Shown here in pieces: positions 25,105 through 32,133 of a stretch of DNA of 32,401 nt; within the stretch, counting starts at the first letter, position 1, and each line of letters starts with the position of its first letter. Under the pieces are notes generated by a model, which saw only the letters and a list, made by a program, of their open reading frames with translations, was not told the DNA's origin and made no database searches. The DNA is from an uncultured Pseudorhodoferax sp. (GTDB taxonomy: Bacteria; Pseudomonadota; Gammaproteobacteria; Burkholderiales; Burkholderiaceae), in NCBI GenBank assembly GCA_913776795.1, contig CAJYRH010000451.1:1-32401 (forward strand), in the 5' to 3' direction. The position numbers and the translations under genes were made by a program.

Positions 25105-25467
25105 TCAGGGTTTCTTGCGCCGCAAATCCTGCAGGCGTTGCTGCAGCCAGGCCCGGCTGTTGACCGGTTCGGCGCCCGCGCAGCGCACGCGGTAAGGCTG
25201 GCCACTCATGCTGCTTTCGGCGGCCGCCAGGCCGATGAAGTCGTCCGTGCTGCGGATGGCGTCGCGGCCTTCCAGGTAGTCGCGCTTCTTCTGCAGGTGC
25301 GCCACGGCCTCGGCCGCCGGATGCCAGCGGCCGTTGCGCTGGAACTCGCAGTCCGAGGACTGCAGGCCGGCCAGCAGGGCGTCGATCTCGGCCTGCACGG
25401 GCGCGGGCGGCGGCGCGGCCTGGGCCCAGGCACAGCAGCACCACAGCAAGGCGGCCAGGCGATGCAT
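25105..25467 (-). CDS. DUF5329 family exported protein
   Basis: The 120-residue precursor starts MHRLAALLWCCCAWAQA (signal peptide). The mature part 'AEIDALLAGLQSSDCEFQRN', 'AAEAVAHLQKKRDYLEGRDA' and 'IGLAAAESSMSGQPYRVRCA' shows the DUF5329/YfeK pattern, with two cysteines (C40 and C96) that may form a disulfide. It is a periplasmic protein of unknown function. Its ATG is one base after the GNAT stop. The much longer in-frame ORF to 25968 runs antisense-like through the GNAT gene and is not used. Confidence 0.85.
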   Translation of the reverse strand: MHRLAALLWCCCAWAQAAPPPAPVQAEIDALLAGLQSSDCEFQRNGRWHPAAEAVAHLQKKRDYLEGRDAIRSTDDFIGLAAAESSMSGQPYRVRCAGAEPVNSRAWLQQRLQDLRRKKP

Positions 25468-25468
25468 C

Positions 25469-25975
25469 TCAAGCCCTCGCCAGCGCATACAGACGCAGCG
25501 ACCGGTCGCCGACCGGCACCATGCCCTGAAAACCGAAACCCAGCACGCCCAGCAGCTTGGTCGAGCGCAGGTTGGTCGGGGCCGTGATGGCCAGCAGCCG
25601 CGGCAGCCGCAGGACCTCGAAGGCATGCCAGAGCACGGCCTGCGCGGCCTCGCGCGCGTAGCCCAGGCCCTCGTGCTGCTGCAGCAGCGCGAAGCCGATG
25701 TCGGGCGCCGGTAGCGCCTCGCGCTGCACCAGGCCGCACAGGCCCAGCGGGGCGCCGTCGCCCCGGCGCTGCACCAGGTACATGCCGAAACCATGCACGG
25801 CGTAGGGCGCCAGGATGTGGGCAGCGATGTGGGTCCGCGCATCCTGCAGCGTGCGCACCTCGCGGTCGCCGATGTGGGCCAGCCAGGTCGGCTCGTTGAG
25901 CAGCCGCAGGTAGAACGGCGCGTCGTCCAGCACCAGCTGGCGCAGTGCCAGGCGCGCGGTCTCGGCAATGTTCAC
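25469..25975 (-). CDS. GNAT (RimJ/RimL-type) acetyltransferase
   Basis: The 168-residue protein starts at GTG 25975 (VNIAETARLALRQLVLDDAP), overlapping the TGA of the phosphodiesterase gene as GTGA. 'ETARLALRQL..DDAPFYLRL' is the RimJ/RimL N-terminus. The acetyl-CoA binding helix is 'QQHEGLGYAREAAQAVLWHA', and 'LLGVLGFGFQGMVP' is the usual end of the domain. It should acetylate an amino group of a protein or small molecule; the target is unknown. It is part of a four-gene operon ending in lysE. Confidence 0.9.
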   Translation of the reverse strand: MNIAETARLALRQLVLDDAPFYLRLLNEPTWLAHIGDREVRTLQDARTHIAAHILAPYAVHGFGMYLVQRRGDGAPLGLCGLVQREALPAPDIGFALLQQHEGLGYAREAAQAVLWHAFEVLRLPRLLAITAPTNLRSTKLLGVLGFGFQGMVPVGDRSLRLYALARA

Positions 25976-26427
25976 ACCAGCTCCTGAATGCGCGCCGTCG
26001 CCTCGCTGCCGTCCACCAGCAACTCGGCCGCCGCGATCGGCAGCGTGAAGCGGCGCGGCCCGCAGCTGCCCGGATTCACGTAGAGCACGCCGTCCTCTCG
26101 CACGATGCGCGGCTTGTGCGAATGGCCCGTGACGACGACCTGCACGCCAGCCGCCGGCTCCAGCCGCCATCGCGCAAGGTCGTGCAGCACGCACACACGC
26201 AAGCCGCCGATGTCGGTCACGCAGGTCTCGGGCAGGCGCTCGGCCCAGGGACCGAAGTCGTTGTTGCCGCGCACGGCCGTCAGCGGCGCGATGGCGGCCA
26301 GCTGTTCGAGGATGGCGGGGTCGCAGATGTCGCCGGCGTGCACGATGTGGTCGCTGCCGCGCAGGAAGGCCAGCGCCTCGGGCCGCAGCAGGCCGTGGGT
26401 GTCGGAGAGCAGGCCGATTCGGAACAT
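25972..26427 (-). CDS. YfcE/MJ0936-family metallophosphoesterase
   Basis: The 151-residue cytosolic enzyme has all metal-site motifs of the calcineurin-like phosphoesterase fold: D9/H11 ('LLSDTHG'), D33 ('HAGDI'), N55/N56 ('RGNND'), and H102/H104 ('VTGHSH'). The short length fits the YfcE group, which hydrolyses phosphodiesters in vitro; the natural substrate is unknown. It leads the operon with GNAT, DUF5329 and LysE genes. ATG 26427 gives the exact family start MFRIGLLSDTHG. Confidence 0.94.
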   Translation of the reverse strand: MFRIGLLSDTHGLLRPEALAFLRGSDHIVHAGDICDPAILEQLAAIAPLTAVRGNNDFGPWAERLPETCVTDIGGLRVCVLHDLARWRLEPAAGVQVVVTGHSHKPRIVREDGVLYVNPGSCGPRRFTLPIAAAELLVDGSEATARIQELV

Positions 26428-26486
26428 CGGCGCAGTATGCAGTAACGCCGGCTGCAAGCCACGGGCGCATGCCCTGCCCCGTGCCC

Positions 26487-27104
26487 TCAGACCGGCCGGC
26501 ATGCCAGCAGCGCCCGGACACCCGCGGCCGACAGCAGCGCCCCGCCGCCCAGGCGCAGGCGCCGCTGCGCGCGGGGCGAGGCCGGCAGCAGGCGCGCCGC
26601 GCCCGCGAACACGGCGTAGAGCGTGGCATTCAGCGTGGCCAGCGCGACGAAGGTGCTTCCCAGCACCCACAGCTGCGGTGCCACGGCGGCGTGCGGGTCC
26701 AGGAACTGCGGCAGGAAGGCCACGAAGAACACGATGCACTTGGGCTTCAGCGCCCGTCACCAGCCAGGTGTTGGCGAACAGACGCCAGCGCGACTGCGGC
26801 ACGGCCAGCGCCGTGGCCGACACGCCCGCGCGCAGCAGCTTGCGGCCCAGGTAGAGCAGGTACAGCCGCCTGCCAGCTTGACCGCCGTGAACCAGAAGGC
26901 CGAAGCCGTCAACGGCGTGCCCAGGCCCAGCAGCGAGACGACCAGGGCCGCGGAATCGCCGAGCGCCACGGCCGCCACCAGCGGCACATTGGCAAGGCGG
27001 CCATGCGCGACCGACCAGCTGATCACGGTCAGGATGGTGGGGCCGGGAATGACCAGCAGCACCGCGGAAGCGGCGACGAAGGCGAGCCAGAGTTCGAGCG
27101 ACAT
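26487..27104 (-). pseudogene. LysE/RhtB-family exporter gene with two single-base indels
   Basis: The gene starts MSLELWLAFVAASAVLLVIP (27104) and runs in frame to 'FTAVKLAGG' near 26871. One base is missing there, and the protein continues in another frame as 'LYLLYLGRKLLRAG' to 'FANTWLVTG' near 26755. An extra G in a GGG run restores the first frame ('LKPKCIVFFVAFLPQFLDPH') to the stop at 26487. As written, translation stops at 26757. The total span equals 206 codons, the normal length. All three parts are good LysE sequence, so the change is recent or is a sequencing error. It would be the second LysE paralogue here. Confidence 0.8.
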
Positions 27105-27358
27105 GGTGGGTGCGGCGTGCGGATCGAGGCCGCGAGCTCATGCGCAGTCCGGCGCCGATGCCATCCCGGCTGCGGCGCGGCGAGGAGCGTGGGCGGCAGA
27201 CATCCGGCCCCGCGCCAGGGCGAGTGGCTGTTCCGGCCCAAGCGCCGGTGAGGCCGTGTGGCCTGCCACACAACGAGCCGGCAACGAAGGATGGCGCCGC
27301 CAATCGCCCCGGCCCGGAGGGTGCGGCCTGCAGGGCCAGATCTCTGCCGCCCACGCTC
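27105..27358. other. Intergenic region upstream of the broken lysE gene
   Basis: I see no gene in these 254 bp. They contain a perfect palindrome at 27256-27271 (GTGTGG-CCTG-CCACAC), which could be an operator or a terminator of the YciI gene upstream on the minus strand. Confidence 0.4.
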
Positions 27359-27796
27359 CTAGGCCCCGGACTGCTGCTGCGCGGCCACCTGTTCGCGCAG
27401 CCGCTCCTCCTGCGCGCGCAGCTCGGGCGTCAGCAGCCCGCCGAAATCGTCGGCATCGAAGACCTGCCGGATCTCGAGTTCGGAATCGCCCGGCATGGGG
27501 TTGGGGCAGCGCTTGGCCCAGGCGATGGCCTCCTGCAGCGAGGCGCACTTCCAGAGCCAGAAGCCGGCGACAAGCTCCTTGGTCTCGGCGAACGGCCCGT
27601 CGACCACGGTGCGTGCCGGGCCCGAGAAACGCACGCGCGCACCGCGCGCACTCGGGTGCAGGCCCTCGCCGGCCTGCATCACGCCGGCCTGGACAAGCTC
27701 CTCGTTGTAGCGGCCCATCGCGGCCAGCAGTTCCGCGCTGGGCATGGCGCCCGCTTCGCTGTCGGCCGTGGCCTTGACGATGACCATGAATCGCAT
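27359..27796 (-). CDS. YciI/DGPF family protein
   Basis: The 145-residue protein begins MRFMVIVKATADSEAGAMPS. It contains 'YNEELVQAGVMQAGEGLHPS' and the diagnostic 'VVDGPFAETKELVAGFWLWK' (DGPF), then 'ELEIRQVFDADDF'. The fold is ferredoxin-like. Relatives are often encoded beside ECF sigma factors, but none is here. The function is unknown; YciI itself has weak dehydrochlorinase-like chemistry. AAGGAG precedes ATG 27796, which settles the start against 27856. It is divergent from the mini-FliD gene. Confidence 0.9.
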   Translation of the reverse strand: MRFMVIVKATADSEAGAMPSAELLAAMGRYNEELVQAGVMQAGEGLHPSARGARVRFSGPARTVVDGPFAETKELVAGFWLWKCASLQEAIAWAKRCPNPMPGDSELEIRQVFDADDFGGLLTPELRAQEERLREQVAAQQQSGA

Positions 27797-27928
27797 GTCG
27801 ATCTCCTTGTGAGGGTGGAACCAGGTGTCTTGTCCCTGCACGACGCACGAGGGCACCCGGTTTCGACATGGGCCGAACTGGCTGGATTTCCCCGCCCATT
27901 TCCGTCCCTGCCGCCGCGTAGGCCCAAC

Positions 27929-27934
27929 TATCCT
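27929..27934 (+). promoter_or_regulatory. Possible -10 giving a leaderless mini-FliD mRNA
   Basis: TATCCT ends 6 nt before the ATG at 27941, so transcription from it would start at or next to the A of the start codon. There is no Shine-Dalgarno site and no clear -35. This is a hypothesis from spacing. Confidence 0.3.
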
Positions 27935-27940
27935 CGGCGC

Positions 27941-28690
27941 ATGCGCACCGGCAACATCTCCGTCGACGGCGTGCTCGCGCAGGCCCAGGCCAAGCTCGCC
28001 AGCAGCGCGCAGCAGAGCAGTTCCACCGCCCAGTCCGCCGACACCGAGGCGCTGGGCAAGATTTCGCCGGTGCTGGCGCAGGTGCAGGAACGCATCGCCG
28101 CGCAGGCGCAGACCGTCACGGCCTCGCTCTCGGCGCTGGGCAGCTTCAAGTCCGGCCTGGTCGACCTGGGGACGGCGGCCAAGGGGCTGGGCGCGCTGTC
28201 GTCGTCCAGCACGCCCGAGGCGATCCAGGCGGCACTGACCAAGCTGGTCGCCGCCTACAACGCCACGCGCAAGGCCGGCGCGGCCGTGGGCAGCGACGCG
28301 GGCGTCAGCCGCACCGAGCGCGCACTGGACAACGCCGTCGATGCGCTCGACACGCCGCGCGGCAACCTGGCCAGGCTGGGCATCAGCCGCCAGGCGGACG
28401 GCCAGCTGGCGCTGGACAGCAGTGCGCTGGGCAAGGCCGTGTCCGGCGGAGCGGCCAGCGTGGTCGATGCCTTGTCGAAGCTAGGCAACAGCCTGTCCGG
28501 CAGCAGCACTCAGGCGCTGGCCGACGACGGCCGCCTGAGCGACGACCTGGCCCGCCTGGACAAGCGCGCGCAGGCGCTGAAGGACCAGCAGGTCGCCGTG
28601 CTGAGCACGGCGAACAAGCTCTCCGCCGTCAGCAGCGCCGGCAGCAGCCTGAGCGCCATGGCGCTGGCGGCCTACCGCAGCGCGGGTTGA
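27941..28690 (+). CDS. Small FliD-like protein lacking the central FliD domain
   Basis: The 249-residue protein is rich in Ala, Ser and Leu. Residues about 44-86 ('AQVQERIAAQAQTVTASLSA' then 'LGSFKSGLVDLGTAAKGLGA') resemble the FliD N-terminal coiled coil. Residues about 100-180 ('KLVAAYNATRKAG', 'RLGISRQADGQLALDSSALG') resemble the FliD C-terminal domain, and the end forms another coiled coil. The 200 or so residues of the exposed cap domain are absent. FliD caps flagellar filaments, but no flagellar gene is in the window and no signal peptide is visible. It could be a type III-exported or cytoplasmic coiled-coil protein. No Shine-Dalgarno site precedes the ATG; TATCCT at 27929-27934 suggests a leaderless mRNA. 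Confidence 0.7.
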   Translation: MRTGNISVDGVLAQAQAKLASSAQQSSSTAQSADTEALGKISPVLAQVQERIAAQAQTVTASLSALGSFKSGLVDLGTAAKGLGALSSSSTPEAIQAALTKLVAAYNATRKAGAAVGSDAGVSRTERALDNAVDALDTPRGNLARLGISRQADGQLALDSSALGKAVSGGAASVVDALSKLGNSLSGSSTQALADDGRLSDDLARLDKRAQALKDQQVAVLSTANKLSAVSSAGSSLSAMALAAYRSAG

Positions 28691-28694
28691 AGCG

Positions 28695-29363
28695 TCAGCG
28701 CGCGTTGCCGGGCACCTGCCCGTACAGCGGCGAGCGCGGACCGGGCAGCACGCCGTCCAGCCGGGGCGCGCCGAGCAGGCGCTGGCCGGCGATGCCGGCG
28801 TAGTTGTACGCCGCATCCGTGCTGGTGTTGACGATCTGGTGCACGATGGCCGTGACCAGCATGCCGATGATCCCGCCCTGCGACTGCTGCTGCTCGGCCG
28901 ACGAGGCCGTGGCCTTGCCCGCCCAGAGCTGCGTGCCCGTGCGCAGGTCGACGATGCGGGCCTCGGCCGTCACGCGCGTGTCGCTGGCCAGAACCTGGTA
29001 GCTGGTGCCGTACTGCGTGATCCGGAGGTAGACGGCGGCGTCGGCACCGAAGAACTCGCGCAGCTTGGCCGGAGGAATCGCCTGCGCGTCCTGGGCGGTC
29101 TGCACGCCGTTCTGGTGGAAGGTTTCGTCCACCAGCGCGACCGGCAGCACGTAGTAGCCAGCCTCGGCCAGCGGCAGCGTGGTGTGCGACCACAGGCCCG
29201 CAGTGGCCTTGACCTCGGGCGAATCGTTGAGCGGTGGCAGCACCAGCAGCGTGGCCGGCTTGGCTTGCTGGAAGGCGCTGTAGTCGTAAGGCGCGCGCTG
29301 GGTGGCGCAGCCGGTCAGCAGCAGCGCGCCGACGGCGGCCAGGCTGGCAAGGCGGAAGGTCAT
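28695..29363 (-). CDS. DUF799/GNA1162-family lipoprotein
   Basis: The 222-residue precursor has the lipobox 'LLTGCATQ' (C19). 'KPATLLVLPPLNDSPEVKAT', 'LPLAEAGYYVLPVALVDETF', 'LREFFGADAAVYLRITQYGT' and 'EARIVDLRTGTQLWAGKATA' match DUF799, known from the meningococcal surface antigen GNA1162. Its fold is related to the TolB N-domain and CsgG-type periplasmic domains. It is the last of three lipoprotein genes joined by ATGA overlaps (CsgG-like, DUF4810, DUF799). It is probably part of an envelope complex; its function is not established. It converges with the mini-FliD gene only 4 bp away. Confidence 0.9.
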   Translation of the reverse strand: MTFRLASLAAVGALLLTGCATQRAPYDYSAFQQAKPATLLVLPPLNDSPEVKATAGLWSHTTLPLAEAGYYVLPVALVDETFHQNGVQTAQDAQAIPPAKLREFFGADAAVYLRITQYGTSYQVLASDTRVTAEARIVDLRTGTQLWAGKATASSAEQQQSQGGIIGMLVTAIVHQIVNTSTDAAYNYAGIAGQRLLGAPRLDGVLPGPRSPLYGQVPGNAR

Positions 29364-29755
29364 GAAGGGTTACCAGGTGCAGTCTGGGCAGCGGCGCCGC
29401 CATCCAGCCGCTTGAGCAGCTGGTCCATGTAAGGTGCGGACTCGGGGAAGGCCACCTTCTCGGCCTGCCAGCTGGCGCGCGCCTGGTCGGCCGCGCCGAC
29501 CGACAGCTGCAGCATCCCCAGGTGCGCGCGGAAGCCCGGCGGGAGCGCAGCGCCCGCGGCACGCGCCTTTTCGGCGTGGGCCTGCATGGCCAGGATCTGC
29601 GCGTTGGCGTCGGCACCCGAGCGCTGCAGCACCTCGTACTGCTGACGCGGGAAGCCTTCCCACGAATACAGCGGCTTGTTCGGCGCCGCGCAGGCCGTGA
29701 GCAGCAGCGCGCCGGCCAGGGGCATGGCGCGCGCGAGGGAGGTCGGGAAGCTCAC
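29360..29755 (-). CDS. DUF4810 lipoprotein
   Basis: The 131-residue precursor carries the lipobox 'LLTACAAPNKPLYSWEGF' (C22); the 'LYSW.GF..Q.YE' start of the mature part is the DUF4810 signature. The rest is a TPR-like helical pair ('ANAQILAMQAHAEKARAAGA', 'LGMLQLSVGAADQARASWQA', 'YMDQLLKRL'). Such proteins are typically found with CsgG-like and DUF799 lipoproteins, as here, with 4-nt overlaps at both ends. This suggests fixed stoichiometry in a complex. Confidence 0.9.
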   Translation of the reverse strand: MSFPTSLARAMPLAGALLLTACAAPNKPLYSWEGFPRQQYEVLQRSGADANAQILAMQAHAEKARAAGAALPPGFRAHLGMLQLSVGAADQARASWQAEKVAFPESAPYMDQLLKRLDGGAAAQTAPGNPS

Positions 29756-30435
29756 TTGCGCTCCTGGCCCCAGCGGCCGCCATCGCGGCCGGCCACCAAG
29801 GCGTCCACGGCCTCGCGCATGGCCAGGTCCAGAACCTTGCCGTTCAACGTGGCGTCGTAGCCGGCCGTGCCGCCGAAGCCCAGCACCTCGCGGTTGGACA
29901 GTGCGTACTCGCCGGCGCCGCCAGCCGAGAACACCACCTCCGACGTCAGCGTGTTGACGACGTTGAGCGTGATCTTGGCGTAGGCCACCTGCTCCTTGCC
30001 GCGGCCCAGGATGCCGAACAGCTGGCGGTCGCCCACGTCCTTGCGGCCGAACTCGGTGATGTCGCCCGTCACCACGTAGGAGGCGCCACGCAACTGCTGC
30101 GCCTGGCCCTGCAGCTTGGCCTCCTGAGCGGCTTCGGCCATGTTGTCGCGGTCCAGCACCGAGAAGCGCTGGGACTGCTGCAGGTGCGCCACCAGCGTGG
30201 TCTTGGCCTGGCTGCCCAGCCGGTCAACGCCGTCGGAGAACACGCCACGCATGAAGCTGGAGCGGTTGTCGAACTTGCCGACCGCGATGGGCAGGCGCGT
30301 GCCGCTGTACGGCGTGGCGGCAGCAGCCACCTGCTGCACGGCGACCGTGCGCGAACTTTCGGTGGCGCAGCCCGCGAGGATCAAAGTGGCCAATGCGGCC
30401 AGGGAGACGGCCAGACGTCGTTGCATAGCATTCAC
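29752..30435 (-). CDS. CsgG/HfaB-family lipoprotein
   Basis: The 227-residue precursor has lipobox 'LAGCATES' (C23). 'LPIAVGKFDNRSSFMRGVFS', 'TLVAHLQQSQRFSVLDRDNM' and 'YVVTGDITEFGRKDVG' are the CsgG fold, and 'VNTLTSEVVFSAGGAGEY' follows. CsgG proper forms the curli secretion pore in the outer membrane. Here no curli genes are present, and the partners are DUF4810 and DUF799 lipoproteins, a set shared with Neisseria and other Gram-negatives. Start choice is ATG 30435 or ATG 30426. A TACAAT -10 lies upstream. Confidence 0.9.
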   Translation of the reverse strand: MNAMQRRLAVSLAALATLILAGCATESSRTVAVQQVAAAATPYSGTRLPIAVGKFDNRSSFMRGVFSDGVDRLGSQAKTTLVAHLQQSQRFSVLDRDNMAEAAQEAKLQGQAQQLRGASYVVTGDITEFGRKDVGDRQLFGILGRGKEQVAYAKITLNVVNTLTSEVVFSAGGAGEYALSNREVLGFGGTAGYDATLNGKVLDLAMREAVDALVAGRDGGRWGQERK

Positions 30436-30479
30436 TCCGTTTCAGGGAAAAGACGTGCGGCCCGAGCGGCCGGGCGCGG

Positions 30480-30485
30480 ATTGTA
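30480..30485 (-). promoter_or_regulatory. Probable -10 of the lipoprotein trio
   Basis: Minus-strand TACAAT lies 44 nt upstream of the CsgG-like start. With the next bases it reads TACAATCCGCG, identical over 11 bases to the element before the patatin gene. The -35 is not clear. Confidence 0.45.
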
Positions 30486-30502
30486 GACACCGGTTCTTCA
30501 TC

Positions 30503-30543
30503 GCATCCACGGATGCAACCGGGCAAATTCACAACTTTGCCCG
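30503..30543 (-). terminator. Two adjacent hairpins after the second MCE operon
   Basis: CGGGCAAA (30520-30527) and TTTGCCCG (30536-30543) form a perfect 8-bp stem with an 8-nt loop. Directly beside it GCATCC-AC-GGATGC (30503-30516) is a perfect 6-bp palindrome. On the minus strand they follow the MCE lipoprotein stop by about 10 nt, as a terminator would, but no T tract follows. They also lie just before the csgG-like promoter, so an operator role is possible. Confidence 0.45.
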
Positions 30544-30553
30544 CAGAAGCGAG

Positions 30554-31177
30554 TCAATCGACCAGGGCAATGCGCCTGCGGATGCGCTGTGCCGCGTCCG
30601 CATCGCCGGCGGCCTGCGCACCGCGCAGCTGTGCACCCAACCAGGCCAGCAGCGGCCGGCGCCAGCCTTGGTCCGACGCGGCCTGCACGGCGGCATCCAC
30701 ATCGCCCGGCGTCGCCCGGCCCTGGCGCAGCAGCACTGCCGACGCCAGCAGCCGCGCCAGCGGATCGGACAGCGCCCCTGACAGCGGCCCGCCGGCGGCC
30801 ACGCCCTGGTGTTGCGCAGGCAGCAGCGCGCGCTGGGCCGATGACGCCTTGCCGTAGAGGTAGGCGGCGTAGGCCTGCTCCGCCGGCCCGGCATCCTGGG
30901 CCAGGGCCATGTAGGCCGGGCATCCGTCCAGGTCCAGGCTGGCCACACGCGCGGCGCAGAGCACCAGTTCGGCCCTGGCCAGCAGGGCCGGCTGGCCGGT
31001 GCGCGCGATCTCGCTGCGCACGCGCGCCATCTCGGCCTCGGCCACGCGCGTCTCGCCGTCCAAGGTGGCGGCCACGGCGGCCTGCAAGGCACGGTGGGCC
31101 TGGCCCTGCCAGTCGGGTACGGGCGGGCGGGACGCGCACCCCGCCAGCAGCAGCGTGGCCAGCAAGACCGCCCTCAT
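30554..31177 (-). CDS. Lipoprotein of unknown family, coupled to the second MCE gene
   Basis: The 207-residue precursor has lipobox 'LLLAGCASRPPVPDW' (C14) at the end of a short signal peptide. The rest is Ala/Leu-rich and helical, resembling TPR-like pairs, and lacks the PqiC pattern. Its ATG overlaps the MCE stop by 4 nt, so it belongs to that operon and sits where other systems carry a PqiC-type lipoprotein. It may be an alternative outer-membrane partner. I do not recognise the family. Hairpins follow its stop. Confidence 0.8.
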   Translation of the reverse strand: MRAVLLATLLLAGCASRPPVPDWQGQAHRALQAAVAATLDGETRVAEAEMARVRSEIARTGQPALLARAELVLCAARVASLDLDGCPAYMALAQDAGPAEQAYAAYLYGKASSAQRALLPAQHQGVAAGGPLSGALSDPLARLLASAVLLRQGRATPGDVDAAVQAASDQGWRRPLLAWLGAQLRGAQAAGDADAAQRIRRRIALVD

Positions 31178-32133
31178 GGCAGCCGGATTTCCGTGTCGCG
31201 CGCGAACGGCCATTGCCGGTTGATGTCGCCCAGCAGCGCGTCCACCCGGCGCAGGCTGCGTTCGACCTCGGCGCGCAGCGGCGCGAGGTCGGCCGTGGCC
31301 ACGCGCGCATTCGCGCCCACGGCCTGGGCCTCCACCAGCACGGCGTCGAGCCTGGCCAGGCTGGCGCGGGCATCGGTCAGCAAGGTGGTGACCTGGCGCA
31401 GCGTGGCCTGCGCGTCGTCGGCCACGCCCTTCTCGCCGAACAGGCGCCGGTCGGCGTTGCCCACGAGGCGGTCGGTGCGGCCCAGCAGGGCATTGGCGCG
31501 GTCCAGCGCGGTGACCAGCTTCCTGGCGTTGTCCTCGCCGCCCAATGCGGCGCCGAGCACGCCGTAGCGGCCGTTCAGCCCTGCGCTGAGGTCCCGCAGG
31601 TTGGCCAGGCTGGCGTCGACATGGCCGCCCTCCTGCGTCAGCCGCTCCAGGTTGCCCACCAGCCCCTGCATGGTGGCCACCAGGCGCGGGATCTCGGCGC
31701 TCACGTCGCCGCGCAGCACCGGGCGCTCGGCCCCCGGCGGCAACGGCGGATCGCCCAGCACTCCCGTGAAAGCACGCAGCCGGGCCTCGCCGACCAGCCC
31801 GCGCTCCAGCGTGTAGATGCTGGTGCTGCGCAGCCAGCCGACGTCCTTGGTCGCCACGGCCACGACGATGCGCACCTTGGCATCGTCGGCCAGCTCGATG
31901 CGGCGCACGCGGCCCACCGGAAAGCCGGCGAAGGTCAGGTCCATGCCCACGCTCACGCCTTCGGAGTCGTCGGCCAGCAGGCGCAGCTCCTGCGTCTGCT
32001 CGAAGACGCCGCGCGCATAGAGCAGATAGGCCACGCTGCCGCACAGCAGCACCAGCACCAGGGCCAGCAGCACGCCGGCCTTGAAGCCCACGTTGCGAGG
32101 CGGCGGCGGGGCCTGCGGGTCGTCCATGCTCAC
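31174..32133 (-). CDS. Second MCE-family (MlaD-like) protein
   Basis: The 319-residue protein has a cytoplasmic Pro-rich start (MSMDDPQAPPPPRN), one transmembrane helix ('FKAGVLLALVLVLLCGSVAY', about 17-36), an MCE domain (about 45-130: 'LRLLADDSEGVSVGMDLTFA', 'GFPVGRVRRIEL') and long helices (150-310) rich in Asn, Asp and Ala. It differs clearly from the MCE protein at 18186-19190. The start overlaps the permease stop by 4 nt (ATGA). It should be the periplasmic ring of a separate lipid transporter. Confidence 0.9.
   Translation of the reverse strand: MSMDDPQAPPPPRNVGFKAGVLLALVLVLLCGSVAYLLYARGVFEQTQELRLLADDSEGVSVGMDLTFAGFPVGRVRRIELADDAKVRIVVAVATKDVGWLRSTSIYTLERGLVGEARLRAFTGVLGDPPLPPGAERPVLRGDVSAEIPRLVATMQGLVGNLERLTQEGGHVDASLANLRDLSAGLNGRYGVLGAALGGEDNARKLVTALDRANALLGRTDRLVGNADRRLFGEKGVADDAQATLRQVTTLLTDARASLARLDAVLVEAQAVGANARVATADLAPLRAEVERSLRRVDALLGDINRQWPFARDTEIRLP

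Noticed and set aside
26757..26871. Programmed ribosomal frameshifting in the LysE-family gene
   Set aside because: Two shifts in opposite directions would be needed, no slippery heptamer or stimulatory structure is evident, and LysE proteins are not known to use it.
28695..30435. A curli secretion locus
   Set aside because: Only a CsgG-like protein is present; CsgA, CsgB, CsgE and CsgF are absent and the partners are DUF4810 and DUF799.
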